Positions 1 through 8,877 of a DNA stretch of 64,000 bases are shown in pieces. The position numbers and the translations under genes were made by a program. The stretch is from Rhynchopus sp. YZ270_cl-10 (lineage: Eukaryota > Euglenozoa > Diplonemea > Diplonemida > Diplonemidae). The notes under the pieces are model-generated. The model ran no database searches. It was given only the letters and a program-made list of their open reading frames with translations, and had not been told where the DNA came from. Position 1 is the stretch's first letter; each line of letters starts with the position of its first letter. Location: NCBI GenBank assembly GCA_964035575.1, contig OZ037861.1, positions 124,001 through 188,000 on the forward strand, given 5' to 3'.

Positions 1-828
1 CAGAGTCGTTAAGCTGGTGCAGTTGTTCAGGAAGTGAGCACCAACACCCCTCACATTGCTAAGTGGTGATAAATCCAGGGTTGCTAAGCTGCTGCAGTTG
101 TACAGGAAGTACCAACCAACCTGCGTAACATTGGTGAGTGGTGATAAATACAGGATCCTTAAACTGGTGCATCCCGAAAGAAAGGCATCACCAACCTGCG
201 TCACATTGCATAGTGCTGCAATATCGACGTTGGTTAAACTCGTACAGCCGTAAAGAAAGCGGTGAGCAATCAGCGTCACATTGCTGAGTGCTGACATATC
301 CAGAGTTGTTAAGCTGGTGCAGTCCTCAAGGAAGCCCGAACCCACCTGCGTCACATTGCTCAACCCAGACAGATCGACACTTGTCAACGAGGCGCAGCCG
401 AACAGGAACTTGTTTCCGATGTAAGTCACAATGGACTCAGCACTGAGATCAAGGCTCGTTAACGATGAGGTCGCGAGGAACCTATCACGAATGGCCGTCG
501 CAACCTCCGCCTGCAGAAGCAAACACGCCACCACAGGATCCTCCACCTGAGCCAACCTCTGTGCCGTCAGGTCGGTCTCACCCAACGCACGAAGCTCTGC
601 AATGGCTTCTTGCTTCTTCGTCTTCGTCAGGATGATTGTGTCACCAGCACTCAGCTGCGTCATGTCCGCTCCTGCTCCCATCGCTTCGCCTCCGAAACTC
701 ATGCAAAAGCCGTCTTCAAGCAACCCCATTGCAGACGCCACCTTCCGCCGCAAGTCCTCCACTGTGTCATCTGCACCCACCTCGACTACGTGCTCATTCG
801 TGTCGAAACCCTTGATGTTCACGTCCAT
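1..828 (-). CDS. Ubiquitin-like domain plus BspA-type leucine-rich repeat protein, 3' part outside window
   Basis: The frame is open from the ATG at 826-828 to the window edge (276 residues, no stop), so the C-terminus is missing. Residues 1 to about 70 look like a ubiquitin-like fold: a beta start MDVNIKGF, a helix DTVEDLRRKVASAMGL, and a final strand GDTIILTK. A short helical linker (QEAIAELRALGETDLTAQRL) follows. From about residue 120 there are at least six repeats of exactly 25 residues with the pattern SNVTQVGxxFLxxCTSLTTL, the LRR_5/BspA type. Such proteins are usually surface or protein-binding scaffolds; the partner cannot be read from sequence. There is no signal peptide, so with an N-terminal Ubl an intracellular role is more likely. 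Upstream on the minus strand a pyrimidine stretch ends in CACACAG about 24 bases before the ATG. The family call is firm; function is unknown. Confidence 0.85.
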   Translation of the reverse strand, partial: MDVNIKGFDTNEHVVEVGADDTVEDLRRKVASAMGLLEDGFCMSFGGEAMGAGADMTQLSAGDTIILTKTKKQEAIAELRALGETDLTAQRLAQVEDPVVACLLLQAEVATAIRDRFLATSSLTSLDLSAESIVTYIGNKFLFGCASLTSVDLSGLSNVTQVGSGFLEDCTSLTTLDMSALSNVTLIAHRFLYGCTSLTNVDIAALCNVTQVGDAFLSGCTSLRILYLSPLTNVTQVGWYFLYNCSSLATLDLSPLSNVRGVGAHFLNNCTSLTTL

Positions 829-1181
829 GTCTTTGTTGTGGTTTGTGTGATCTCTGTGTGTGGTGGTGCGTTGTGGAGAACAACAAGCCTGCAGTCGTTT
901 TCAGAATATAAATCAAATAACGCAACTCCGCTTCCTGCACTATACTACACTGTTCACGTTTGTTATGCACTCCCCTTTCCCCCCTCAAGCAACCCTCTTA
1001 ACAGAGTATTAATCAATCAACCATTCTCTCAGATACACATTTCCGTCGTACAAAAATACAGCATCAAAAAAACCAAACAAAAACAAAATCGGTTAAGTTC
1101 CAGACTGATGCCACTTGAGTGACCCCCTCCTCCCTCTCCCTCTGCATTGCATATGCACACACACCACCTATGTGCTGCTGA
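829..1181. other. Intergenic region between LRR gene 5' end and DJ-1-like gene 3' end
   Basis: About 350 bases without a supported gene. It holds the 5' leader of the LRR gene (pyrimidine-rich with a CAG about 24 bases before its ATG) and the 3' flank of the DJ-1-like gene. Small overlapping frames here are not conserved or family-like. Confidence 0.5.
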
Positions 1182-1898
1182 CTATATGCTCTTCGCCACA
1201 GTGGCCACCATAGAGCAGACACTGTCGAACACCTCATGCGGCTGTGCGGTGCCCTTCATGTACGCAGGGGTGGTCACAATCCTGTTCTCTGTGTCGTGCA
1301 CAACGGCCCCCTCCGTCGTGTCGCACTCTGTTACTGTGTTGCCCCACGACTCTGCAGCGTCGATGGCGCCAGCAAATGGCCAGTCGTCACCTTTGCTTCC
1401 GAGGGTGAGGTGCACACCAGGGCCTCCAGAGGAGGTGCCGAACACACGCGCTGCGAGGACAGGGGCGATGCAGCAAAGGCCAATGTACTTCTGCTGGGCG
1501 TGAAACGCCTTGAGGGTGTCGGCGACCTCGGGGGCAACCGTGGTGTCAGCGCCTTTGAAAGCAAAGTCGGAGAGGTTCTTCGCAGCACCAAAGCCACCTG
1601 GGATGAACAGCGCGTCGTAGGAGGACGCATCCAGCGTGGCCATATCCTTCACATCGCCACGTGCAATGCGTGCACTCTCCTCAAGGACGTTGCGTGTTGC
1701 CGTGTCCTCACTGCCGTCGGTGTGCTTAACAACATGAGCCTGGTTGATGTCCTGTGCATAGCACTGCACCGTTGCCTTCTGGCGAGAGAGGGCAACCAGG
1801 AGCGCCACACCCTCGGTCGTCTCCGTACCGTCGTACACACCGTTGCCGTGCAGAAGAACGGCGGCACGGAAGGACTTCAATGCGGTTGCACGGAGCAT
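1182..1898 (-). CDS. ES1/ElbB-like DJ-1/PfpI superfamily protein (GATD3-type)
   Basis: 238 residues, the usual length for the ES1/ElbB/GATD3 branch of the class I glutamine-amidotransferase-like fold. Diagnostic parts are the N-terminal strand AVLLHGNGVYDGTETTEG (residues 13-30, with the conserved Glu), the IPGGFGAAKNLSDFA loop (99-113) and the nucleophile elbow YIGLCCIAP (138-146), where Cys143 is in the catalytic position. Members have been linked to glyoxalase III-like or deglycase-like activity and animal homologues are mitochondrial; the substrate here is not deducible. The start MLRATALKSFR is short, basic and hydroxylated, so a mitochondrial presequence is possible. I chose the ATG at 1896-1898 because it follows a clean pyrimidine tract ending in ACAG by about 17 bases and begins the family homology; the longer frame upstream is pyrimidine leader. 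A 117-bp foldback element lies only 55 bases upstream. Confidence 0.9.
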   Translation of the reverse strand: MLRATALKSFRAAVLLHGNGVYDGTETTEGVALLVALSRQKATVQCYAQDINQAHVVKHTDGSEDTATRNVLEESARIARGDVKDMATLDASSYDALFIPGGFGAAKNLSDFAFKGADTTVAPEVADTLKAFHAQQKYIGLCCIAPVLAARVFGTSSGGPGVHLTLGSKGDDWPFAGAIDAAESWGNTVTECDTTEGAVVHDTENRIVTTPAYMKGTAQPHEVFDSVCSMVATVAKSI

Positions 1899-1952
1899 TG
1901 CGTTGTGTAGATGTGCTGTAAGGGGTAAGGGAGGAAAGCGGGGGAGAGGGGG

Positions 1953-2069
1953 CACAGCAGAGAATAAGCCGGGTTCCCGTTCCCGTTCCCGTTCCCGGTC
2001 ATCCTGGTCCAGGTCAAGGTCCAGGTCCAGGTCCCGGTCCCGGGTCCCCGAGTCTTATTCTCTGCTGTG
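1953..2069. mobile_element. 117-bp foldback/MITE-like element in the leader of the DJ-1-like gene
   Basis: Perfect 16-base inverted ends (CACAGCAGAGAATAAG at 1953-1968 and its complement at 2054-2069) enclose a run of GTTCCC hexamers followed by GGTCCA-type hexamers. The flanks are G-rich on both sides (GAGAGGGGG and GAGGGGGG), so a target duplication is possible but not provable. It sits just upstream of the pyrimidine tract of the DJ-1-like gene. No coding capacity. Confidence 0.7.
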
Positions 2070-2217
2070 GAGGGGGGAGGGGAGCGAAGGGGAGGAGGGT
2101 AAAGGGGTATTGAAAGTTTGTTTTGTTTTTGTTTTTGTTTTTGCTACTCTGTTTGTTTCGTATTGTATATCACTGTAGTAACAAAAAAGGCTTCGATAAA
2201 TAGAGAAGGGGGAAGGG

Positions 2218-2497
2218 TAGTGGTTGCCTGTATTGTGATCATTTGCCCGTCATACACGACGTTGAAGTAAATTACTTTACTTGTGGTTTTACATGTAATA
2301 TTTTTTACTTTACTTGTGAGCTGTTCGCCTACGTTTTTCCGTGTGCCACAAGTAAAGTAATTTCACAAGTAAAATTACATGTAAAACCACAAGTAAAGTC
2401 ATTTACTTCAACGTCGTGTAATACATAATACACACAATACAGCTGTATTGTATTATGTAATATGATGGGCAAATGATCACAATACAGCCAACCACTA
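2218..2497. mobile_element. 280-bp palindromic foldback element with a nested palindrome in one arm
   Basis: The inverted arms start TAGTGGTTG at 2218 and end CAACCACTA at 2497. They stay paired through TGATCATTTGCCC, then ACGACGTTGAAGTAAA, then ACTTTACTTGTGGTTTTACA, to a short central loop near 2320-2345. The right arm carries about 42 extra bases (near 2419-2461) that form a palindrome centred on ACAGCTGT and are absent from the left arm. If the ends are read as GTGGTTG, a TA dinucleotide flanks both sides, as for Tc1/mariner-type insertions. No transposase. Confidence 0.75.
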
Positions 2498-3609
2498 GGA
2501 AAGCGGAGAGAGCAAAGATACGTGACACGATATCGCAGTGATGTTATAATTTCACAAAAAAGAAAAAAGAAAAAGGGAACAAGGGGAGTGGTGGGGGGAA
2601 GGCTTGAGAGATGATATGCACCTCTCGTGCGCAGACATAATAAAATATAAGGGGGGAGGTGAGGGCTATGCCCGCCTTGTGTGGGCACATCTGCCAAGAG
2701 GGAAATATACTCCTGCAAAAAAAAAAAAAGATGGGGAATTTTGTTTTGTGCGCTCAAAGCCGGAAAAAGGTAGGGGAAAAAAAATGTGTTAAAACTGAAG
2801 GTTGTTGATTAATTGAGTGCCCAAAGAAACAAGCAAGCTTCTGTCTGTTTTCAATCCGTTTTTTTTTTTTTTTTTTTGTTTTGCCCGCCAGCGCTGCCTC
2901 CAATATTTTTTTAGAATTGACAACAAGTTGTTTTATCAAAAAAAATTGACTTTGAATACAAATACCTGCTCATGACAGTACACCTAAAAGAACAAAGCGG
3001 GAGGAAGGCCTTGTTAGAACCTATGTCTTACACTACTAGGTCACCTTAGTGGGGTGTTTTTAGAATACGTAAAAGACACAGATTTCTTTTTATTTAAAAC
3101 ACCTCAGCGGGGAAGTGGAGGAATAGTTTCAAGACACATACAATACACAGAAGCCTTAGTGCTGGTGTGGCTGAAAGGGGGGTGCTATTGTTGTGATATT
3201 TTCTGCTATTTTCTGCTATTTTCTGCTATTTTGGGGTCGTCGGCCACACCAAATACGCCTTTAAGATTTTGTTTGATTATAGACTACTATCACTAGATAA
3301 TAGCCACGGTTTTTCTTCACAGGATCCTTCAAAGGGAGCAAATAGAAGAAGTACGCTTTTGCAGTAGGAGGTGGCAGAGTCCAAAAAAAGAGACGTTGAA
3401 GAAGTGCAAACCGTGGTACCGTTCATCGGCAGACGGCAGACGGCGGGCAATAAATGCGACTTTGAAAAAATACAAAAAAAAAAGCCTTATCGGTGATACA
3501 TCCGTATAAACAATTCATACGTAATTCACGGTACAAATACCGGGAAAAAAATGGGCTAACTCAGCCCAAAACAAAATTTTTCTTCAAAACTGTCGCCAAA
3601 AACCGCTCA
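2498..3609. other. AT-rich intergenic region with homopolymer runs and a short 10-bp repeat
   Basis: No supported gene. It contains long A and T runs (for example 2719-2731 and 2861-2877) and a 10-bp repeat TATTTTCTGC, about 3.6 copies at 3197-3232. It also includes the 3' flank of the GH28 gene, whose polyadenylation site I cannot define. Short frames here are low-complexity. Confidence 0.5.
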
Positions 3610-4854
3610 TCAAAACCCACAGGCCTCACCGAGCCCTGCAGGGGTTACATTCTGCACTGTACCGGAAGCGATGTTCTTGCAGGACCACGTGCCCGTGATG
3701 TTCACATGCACGTTGTCGAAGGTCACGTTCACACAGGGCCGTGCCGGGTAGCAGTCGAGGCTGCCGAGCGACCCTGCGTTGTTCACTGTGAGGTTGCGGA
3801 ACACAATGTCACGCACCTCTGTGCAGGTCGTGCTGTTGCAGGTACCACTGCTCTGGTAGCCGGACTCAATCTCAATGGCACCACCCGGCGACCCTGCCGT
3901 CTCGAAGACACTGTCTGTCCACGCAACGTTGCGCACATACCCACCATACGTGACACGGGTTTTGATGTGTGCCCCTTGGCCCCATTCTCCAGCAGTCTCG
4001 TTCATGACGTTGCGGGTGTACAGAACGTCTTCGATACCACCGCTGATGCTGCTGCCAATAGAAAGCCCCATGCCAGTCCCTAGGAGGTTGTCCTGCACCG
4101 TGACGTTGCGGGAGGGCATGGCAAATGCTCTGCCTTCGTCGCCGGCACCCGAGAGGATGGTGACGTGGTCGTCCCCGCAGTTGATGTAGTTGTGCTCGAT
4201 GAGAACGTTGCTTGTGGAGTCGATGTCGATGCCGTCTGTGTTCGCACACATATAGTGCTGGCACCATGGGGACAGAATGTTCATGTGGTGGATGTGAACG
4301 TTCTTGCAGTAGATCGGGTGCAGCGTCCAGAAGGCGCTGTTCAGCAACGTCACCCCCGTGATCTCGACGTCGGTGCAGTTGTTGAGCTCCATGAGGTGAG
4401 GGCGGCCCACACCGGGGTCCATCGAATGGTTGTTGAAATGCGGCCACCAGTAAGCGCCAGCGCCGTCGATCACCCCGCGGCCAGAGATGGTGATGTTGTG
4501 CTGTCCGACCGCGAAGACGAAGGGTTGGCGGCGGGCACGCCCTCCGGTGTCCAGGTCATGGCCGTAGGAAGGGAGGACAGCGACGATAGGAAACGCGGTT
4601 TGGTTCTCAACAGCACGTACTGTGCCCTCGACGTTCAAGACGGTGTTCGAGGTGAGGTTGAACGGTGCTGTCTGGAAGACGCCCTCAGGCACAGTCACCT
4701 CGCCCCCTCCAGCAACGGCAGCGATCGCAGAACGGAAGGCGTGTGTGTTGTCCGTTTTGTTGTCGCCCACAGCACCAAAGTCGGCAATGCTCACGACACT
4801 CCAGGCATTGGCCACGCTGCAGAGACAGAGGGCAGCTAAGAGGTTGGCACGCAT
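3610..4854 (-). CDS. Secreted GH28 family protein (polygalacturonase-like) with altered active-site residues
   Basis: 414 residues from the ATG at 4852-4854, which lies one base after a CCCTCTCTCTACACAG tract. Residues 1-17 (MRANLLAALCLCSVANA) are a signal peptide, so the protein is probably secreted or lysosomal. VVSIADFGAVGDNKTDNTHAF (20-40) is the standard start of the pectin-degrading right-handed beta-helix. GH28 motif I is present as NTDGID (205-210, Asp207) and motif II as GDD (227-229). Motif III, normally GHG before LSIGS, reads GMG (261-263), so the conserved His is Met262. The RIK motif reads HIK (296-298), with the Arg replaced and the Lys kept. The three acidic residues remain, so hydrolase chemistry is possible, but pectate binding should differ. 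Many NxS/T sites fit a secreted glycoprotein. Family call is sure; activity on polygalacturonate is uncertain. Confidence 0.9.
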   Translation of the reverse strand: MRANLLAALCLCSVANAWSVVSIADFGAVGDNKTDNTHAFRSAIAAVAGGGEVTVPEGVFQTAPFNLTSNTVLNVEGTVRAVENQTAFPIVAVLPSYGHDLDTGGRARRQPFVFAVGQHNITISGRGVIDGAGAYWWPHFNNHSMDPGVGRPHLMELNNCTDVEITGVTLLNSAFWTLHPIYCKNVHIHHMNILSPWCQHYMCANTDGIDIDSTSNVLIEHNYINCGDDHVTILSGAGDEGRAFAMPSRNVTVQDNLLGTGMGLSIGSSISGGIEDVLYTRNVMNETAGEWGQGAHIKTRVTYGGYVRNVAWTDSVFETAGSPGGAIEIESGYQSSGTCNSTTCTEVRDIVFRNLTVNNAGSLGSLDCYPARPCVNVTFDNVHVNITGTWSCKNIASGTVQNVTPAGLGEACGF

Positions 4855-5139
4855 GCTGTGTAGAGAGAGGGGGCAATAGAGAGGGGAGGGAAGGTCACCC
4901 AAAGAGGAGGTGTGTACGTGTTGTTGTGTCTGTTCATTTGGTAGGTGGTGATGTGCCTAATTCCACTAGTGTAACTCTGTTGTACAAAGAGCGAAAAAGC
5001 CAAATACAACAAGATATAATTACGTGTACATGGATGGCACCCATTGCCATGTGCGGGAAGTAGCAGAAACTACCGCGTTCAGTATTTTCATCATCGGGGA
5101 TTACGGTCTCCTACCGGCTTTTGGGTTATACTCTGTCGC

Positions 5140-5515
5140 GTGCGTTAAGTTGTATCTGCGAGTGGTCGAGTGAGGTGACGTGGGAGGGAGAAACAAGGCA
5201 GAAATGGCAAACAAACAACCAAACAAACACACCTTTATAATATGTGGACTTACGTAAACGTTGCATAAACACAAGCACAGACACGACGACGAGCGTGTTC
5301 CCACACTCCGTGTCTCTGCTGTTAAAATTGCGAAAAGCGAAGTAAAACAAGTTACATCATTATGTGTACATGGATGGCACACGTTGCCAGGCACTCGGAA
5401 TTACCGGGTCCAAACGTGTCCTTACCGGGAATTTTCTGGTACAACCTGCATTACCGGTAAGAAAAACATACTGGGAACACCCGATACCCGATAACATGCA
5501 CCATCCATGAAGTTA
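5140..5515 (-). promoter_or_regulatory. Orphan copy of the array-gene promoter and 5' leader, facing the GH28 gene
   Basis: This segment matches the region upstream of every array gene: upstream block with three CCGGTAA motifs (about 5400-5460), TATAAAGG (complement of 5232-5239), and the pyrimidine tract with CTCGCAG and leader (about 5147-5200). The MGNSVSS reading frame that should follow is missing; sequence diverges at about 5140. The minus-strand transcript would run into the 5' flank of the GH28 gene, whose ATG is about 290 bases further on. It marks the downstream boundary of the tandem array. Confidence 0.75.
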
Positions 5516-5968
5516 TGTAAAAGAAAAAAGAAAAGGAACGCGAAAAAAAATAAAAACAGACGGAAAAAATGAAAGTACGTTGCGATGTTAAAGGAATGAA
5601 AATCAAAAACGATAAAGCAGAAAGACACACACAGCAGGGTACACAGTCTGGACGATACACATGCTGGTCCGCCAAAGAATACAGAAACTCATCGGACCTA
5701 CACGTTTTTCATCGACCCGAGACGTGTTGGCTGTGCGGCCGAAACTATGCAAAAAAAAAAAAAGACAAACTCAAAATAGGGTTACAAAAGTTAAAACACT
5801 GCACGCATCCCTCTCTGTGGGGAAGGGTCAGTGCATGGGGAGACATCGTGCCGCAGCCAACAGTGTAAGTTGGTGCTGCACGTGTGCTCTTGGGTGGAAA
5901 AAATAGTCAAAAACAGCAAAATTAGAACAACGTGTACACAACGTGACACAGTTCTTGTCACATTGCAC
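5516..5968. other. Noncoding 3' spacer of the array unit (representative)
   Basis: The stretch downstream of each array gene is conserved between units (for example 7335-7793, 9155-9611, 13365-13814) but is not coding. A plus-strand frame starting MKVRCDVKGM is open in several units, yet it is shifted by differing A-run lengths and small indels in others (near 11143 and 15250). A variable A-run (7-17 bases), the conserved AGGGTTACAAAAGTTAAAAC and CACGTGTGCTCTTGGGTG blocks recur. It probably holds the 3' UTR and polyadenylation region of the minus-strand gene. Confidence 0.6.
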
Positions 5969-6946
5969 TTATGCGGTGATTCGTGGGGCCGCTTTTCCGC
6001 CAATCGAAGCAGCAGTCGATCTCTTCATCTCGTTGATCTTCTTGTAGACCTTGATCATCTGGTCCAGAAGCTGCTCCTGCAGGTCTGTGATCTGCCTTGT
6101 TGTCGACTTCTCCACACCAAACTCACGTGCAAGGCTCGAGAGCATGGCATTCAGTTGCTGCTGTGCGTCCTCACGAGCAGTGTCGTCAGGAACCTGCTTT
6201 CCGTCCTCTTCCTTCGTCAGAATCGACTTGGCCGCAAGGTCCTCCAACTGGGTGTGCTGCTCATCCTTCATGTTGTCGTAGAAGTACCCACGGATGTACC
6301 CGATGCAGTCCGCAGACGTGTATGCAATGGGGTTGCGAGCAACGTTGTCAGCAAACAAGTTGAACTTGTTCGCAAGGTTGTTCACAAACGACACAGAGTT
6401 CTCCGCCGTCTGTCCTGACAGCAGCGCAATCACCTCAGAGTTCACAGCGGAGAGCTTCACCGTTGACAATGTGACAGCAAAGACCAGTCCGTTCTGCAGA
6501 TGTGTCTTCGCACCGTCGCTGCGCAGGGTGTACGCATACACGAAGTAGTCGACGCGCACAATCGCACTGTGCATCAGAATGCATGCCATTCCAGACGATT
6601 CCTTCTCACCTGCAGAAGCGTTCCCCAGCACAGCGTCAAGTGCTCCCAGAATCAGTCCCTTCAGCGCATTCAGGAAGTTTCCTCCAAACATGTCCTCAAT
6701 CATTGCGTTCATCTTATCAGAAGGTGCTGTCGACACGTCCACCTGCTGCTTCGAGTCCATCTTCACAATCGTGTCAATCGGCAGCAGCTTGTTCGCCGAG
6801 TTTGGTGTGATGAGCTTCATCTTGAACTCCTCCTCCTTCGCCTTCAGCGTAGCAGTCAGCTGTGCAATCTCCTGCTTCATCTTTGCCTCAGCCTCGTCCT
6901 GCTGCTGCTCCATCTTCTTCACTGCCGAGGACACGGAGTTTCCCAT
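5969..6946 (-). CDS. Array gene copy A, type 1: myristoylation-motif coiled-coil family of unknown function
   Basis: 325 residues; not a family I recognise. The start is the ATG at 6944-6946, giving MGNSVSS, which fits the N-myristoylation pattern (Gly2, Ser6), so membrane attachment is likely. The longer upstream frame is leader. Residues 7-45 form a charged coiled coil (KKMEQQQDEAEAKMKQE). A hydrophobic or amphipathic segment lies at 88-109 (GGNFLNALKGLILGALDAVL). The best conserved core is 115-160, including GMACILMHSAIVRVDYFVYA. Residues 190-240 form a module with SADCIGYIRGYFYDNM, followed by an acidic linker with QVPDD, a second amphipathic helix LNAMLSSLAREFG, and a C-terminal coiled coil (QITDLQEQLLDQMIKVYKKINEM). 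No catalytic motif is visible. The predicted protein is identical to copy E, so this pair duplicated recently. It could be a scaffold or membrane-associated structural protein. Confidence 0.88.
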   Translation of the reverse strand: MGNSVSSAVKKMEQQQDEAEAKMKQEIAQLTATLKAKEEEFKMKLITPNSANKLLPIDTIVKMDSKQQVDVSTAPSDKMNAMIEDMFGGNFLNALKGLILGALDAVLGNASAGEKESSGMACILMHSAIVRVDYFVYAYTLRSDGAKTHLQNGLVFAVTLSTVKLSAVNSEVIALLSGQTAENSVSFVNNLANKFNLFADNVARNPIAYTSADCIGYIRGYFYDNMKDEQHTQLEDLAAKSILTKEEDGKQVPDDTAREDAQQQLNAMLSSLAREFGVEKSTTRQITDLQEQLLDQMIKVYKKINEMKRSTAASIGGKAAPRITA

Positions 6947-7054
6947 TGTGCTTTTGTTGTGTGTGTGTGTGTTAAGTTGTATCTGCGAGTGGTCGAGTGA
7001 GGTGACGAGGGAGGGAGGAACAAGGCGGAAATAACAAACAAACAACCAAACACA

Positions 7055-7062
7055 CCTTTATA
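7055..7062 (-). promoter_or_regulatory. TATA-like box of copy A
   Basis: TATAAAGG on the minus strand, 109 bases upstream of the ATG. It is followed by a pyrimidine tract ending CTCGCAG at about 6983. Three CCGGTAA motifs lie 160-220 bases further upstream (complement of 7222-7228, 7243-7249 and 7272-7278). The box, its distance to the ATG (105-117) and the upstream block are preserved in all nine copies. Whether it drives initiation is inference. Confidence 0.55.
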
Positions 7063-7793
7063 ATATGTGGACTTACGTAAACGTTGCATAAACACAAACA
7101 CAGACACGACGACGAGCGTGTTCCCACACTCCGTGTCTCTGCTGTTAAAATTGCGAAAAGCGAAGTAAAACAAGTTACATCATCATGTGTACATGGCTGG
7201 CACGTTACCAGGCACTGGGAATTACCGGGTCCAAACGTGTCCTTACCGGGAATTTTCTGGTACAACCTGCATTACCGGTAAGAAAAACATCCTGGCAACA
7301 CCCGAAACCCGATAACATGCACCATCCATGAAGTTATGTAAAAGAAAAAAGAAAAGGAACGCGAAAAGAAAATAAAAACAGACGGAAAAAATGAAAGTAC
7401 GTTGCGATGTTAAAGGAATGAAAATCAAAAACGATAAAACAGAAAGACACACACAGCAGGGTACACAGTCTGGACGATACACATGCTGGTCCGCCAAAGA
7501 ATACAGAAACTCATCGGACCTACACGTTTTTCATCGACCCGAGACGTGTTGGCTGTGTGGCCGAAACTATGCAAAAAAAAAAAAAAGACAAACTCAAAAT
7601 AGGGTTACAAAAGTTAAAACACTGCACGCATCCCTCTCTGTGGGGAAGGGTCAGTGCATGGGGAGACATCGTGCCGCAGCCAACAGTGTAAGTTGGTGCT
7701 GCACGTGTGCTCTTGGGTGAAAGAAAATAGTCAAAAACAGCAAATCATAAAACAACGTGTACACAACGTGGCACAGTTCTTGTCACATTGCAC

Positions 7794-8762
7794 TTATGCG
7801 GTGATACGCGGGGCCGCTTTTCCGTCAATCGAAGCAGCAGTCGATCTCTTCATCTCGTTGATCTTGTCGTAGATCTTGATCATCTGGTCCAGAAGCTGCT
7901 CCTGCAGGTCTGTGATCTGCGACGTGGTCGACTTCTCAATGCTGAACTCGCGTGCAACACTTGCAAGCATCTTGTTGAGCTGCTCGCGTGCGTCCGCACG
8001 AGCAGCCTCGTCAGGGTTGCCGTCATCACCATTCTTGTTGGCTTGCTTCTCAAGCTTCTCGAAGTCGGTGTGCTGTGTGTCGTCCATGTTGTCGTAGAAG
8101 TACCCACGGATGTACCCGATGCAGTCCGCAGACGTGTATGCAATGGGGTTGCGAGCAATGTTGTCAGCAAACAAGTTGAACTTGTTCGCAAGGTTGTTCA
8201 CAAACGACACAGAGTTCTCTGCCGTCAACCCAGACAGCAGCGCAATCACCTCAGAGTTCACAGCCTCCAGTTTGATGGTCGACATTGAAACGGCAAAGAC
8301 AAGTCCGTTCTGCAGATGTGTCTTCGCACCGTCGCTGCGCAGGGTGTACGCATACACGAAGTAGTCGACGCGCACAATCGCGCTGTGCATCAGAATGCAT
8401 GCCATCCCAGACGATTCCTTCTCCCCGACAGAAGCGTTCCCCAGCACAGCGTCAAGTGCTCCCAGAATCAGTCCCTTCAGCGCCTTCAGGAAGTTTCCTC
8501 CAAACATGTCCTCAATCATTGCGTTCATCTTCTCAGAAGGCGCTGTCGACACGTCCACCTGCTGCTTCGAGTCCATCTTCACAATCGTGTCAATCGGCAG
8601 CAGCTTGTTCGCCGCATCCGGTGCGATCAGGCTCATCTTGAACTCCTCCTCCTTCGCCTTCAGCGTAGCAGACAGCTGCGCAAGCTCCTGCTTCATCTGT
8701 GCCTCAGCCTCGTCCTGCTGCTGCTCCATCTTCTTCACTGCCGAGGACACGGAGTTTCCCAT
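7794..8762 (-). CDS. Array gene copy B, type 2
   Basis: 322 residues from the ATG at 8760-8762 (MGNSVSS). Type 2 differs from type 1 by LSATLKAKEEEFKMSLIAPDAANK near residues 30-54, SMSTIKLEAVNSEV near 159, and above all after the SADCIGYIRG module, where the linker reads DDTQHTDFEKLEKQANKNGDDGNPDEAA with REQLNKMLASVAREFSIEK, instead of the type 1 linker ending KQVPDD. The C-terminus keeps the DLQEQLLDQMIK coiled coil with IYDKINEM and ends KAAPRITA. Indels between types are whole codons, which argues that both types are translated. Confidence 0.87.
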   Translation of the reverse strand: MGNSVSSAVKKMEQQQDEAEAQMKQELAQLSATLKAKEEEFKMSLIAPDAANKLLPIDTIVKMDSKQQVDVSTAPSEKMNAMIEDMFGGNFLKALKGLILGALDAVLGNASVGEKESSGMACILMHSAIVRVDYFVYAYTLRSDGAKTHLQNGLVFAVSMSTIKLEAVNSEVIALLSGLTAENSVSFVNNLANKFNLFADNIARNPIAYTSADCIGYIRGYFYDNMDDTQHTDFEKLEKQANKNGDDGNPDEAARADAREQLNKMLASVAREFSIEKSTTSQITDLQEQLLDQMIKIYDKINEMKRSTAASIDGKAAPRITA

Positions 8763-8877
8763 TGTGCTTTGGTTGTGTGTGTGTGCGTTAAGTTGTATCT
8801 GCGAGTGGTCGAGTGAGGTGACGTGGGAGGGAGGAACAAGGCAGAAATAGCAAACAAACAACAACCTACCAAACACA

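Noticed and set aside
5569-5868. Plus-strand frame MKVRCDVKGM in the array spacer, with Cys pairs
   Set aside because: Frame is lost in several units through A-run and small indel differences while the DNA stays conserved, so it is spacer, not gene.
6947-7045. Upstream in-frame extension of array genes (MFVCYFRLVPP and longer forms)
   Set aside because: Extensions differ in length and frame between copies and consist of pyrimidine-tract leader; the MGNSVSS start is constant.
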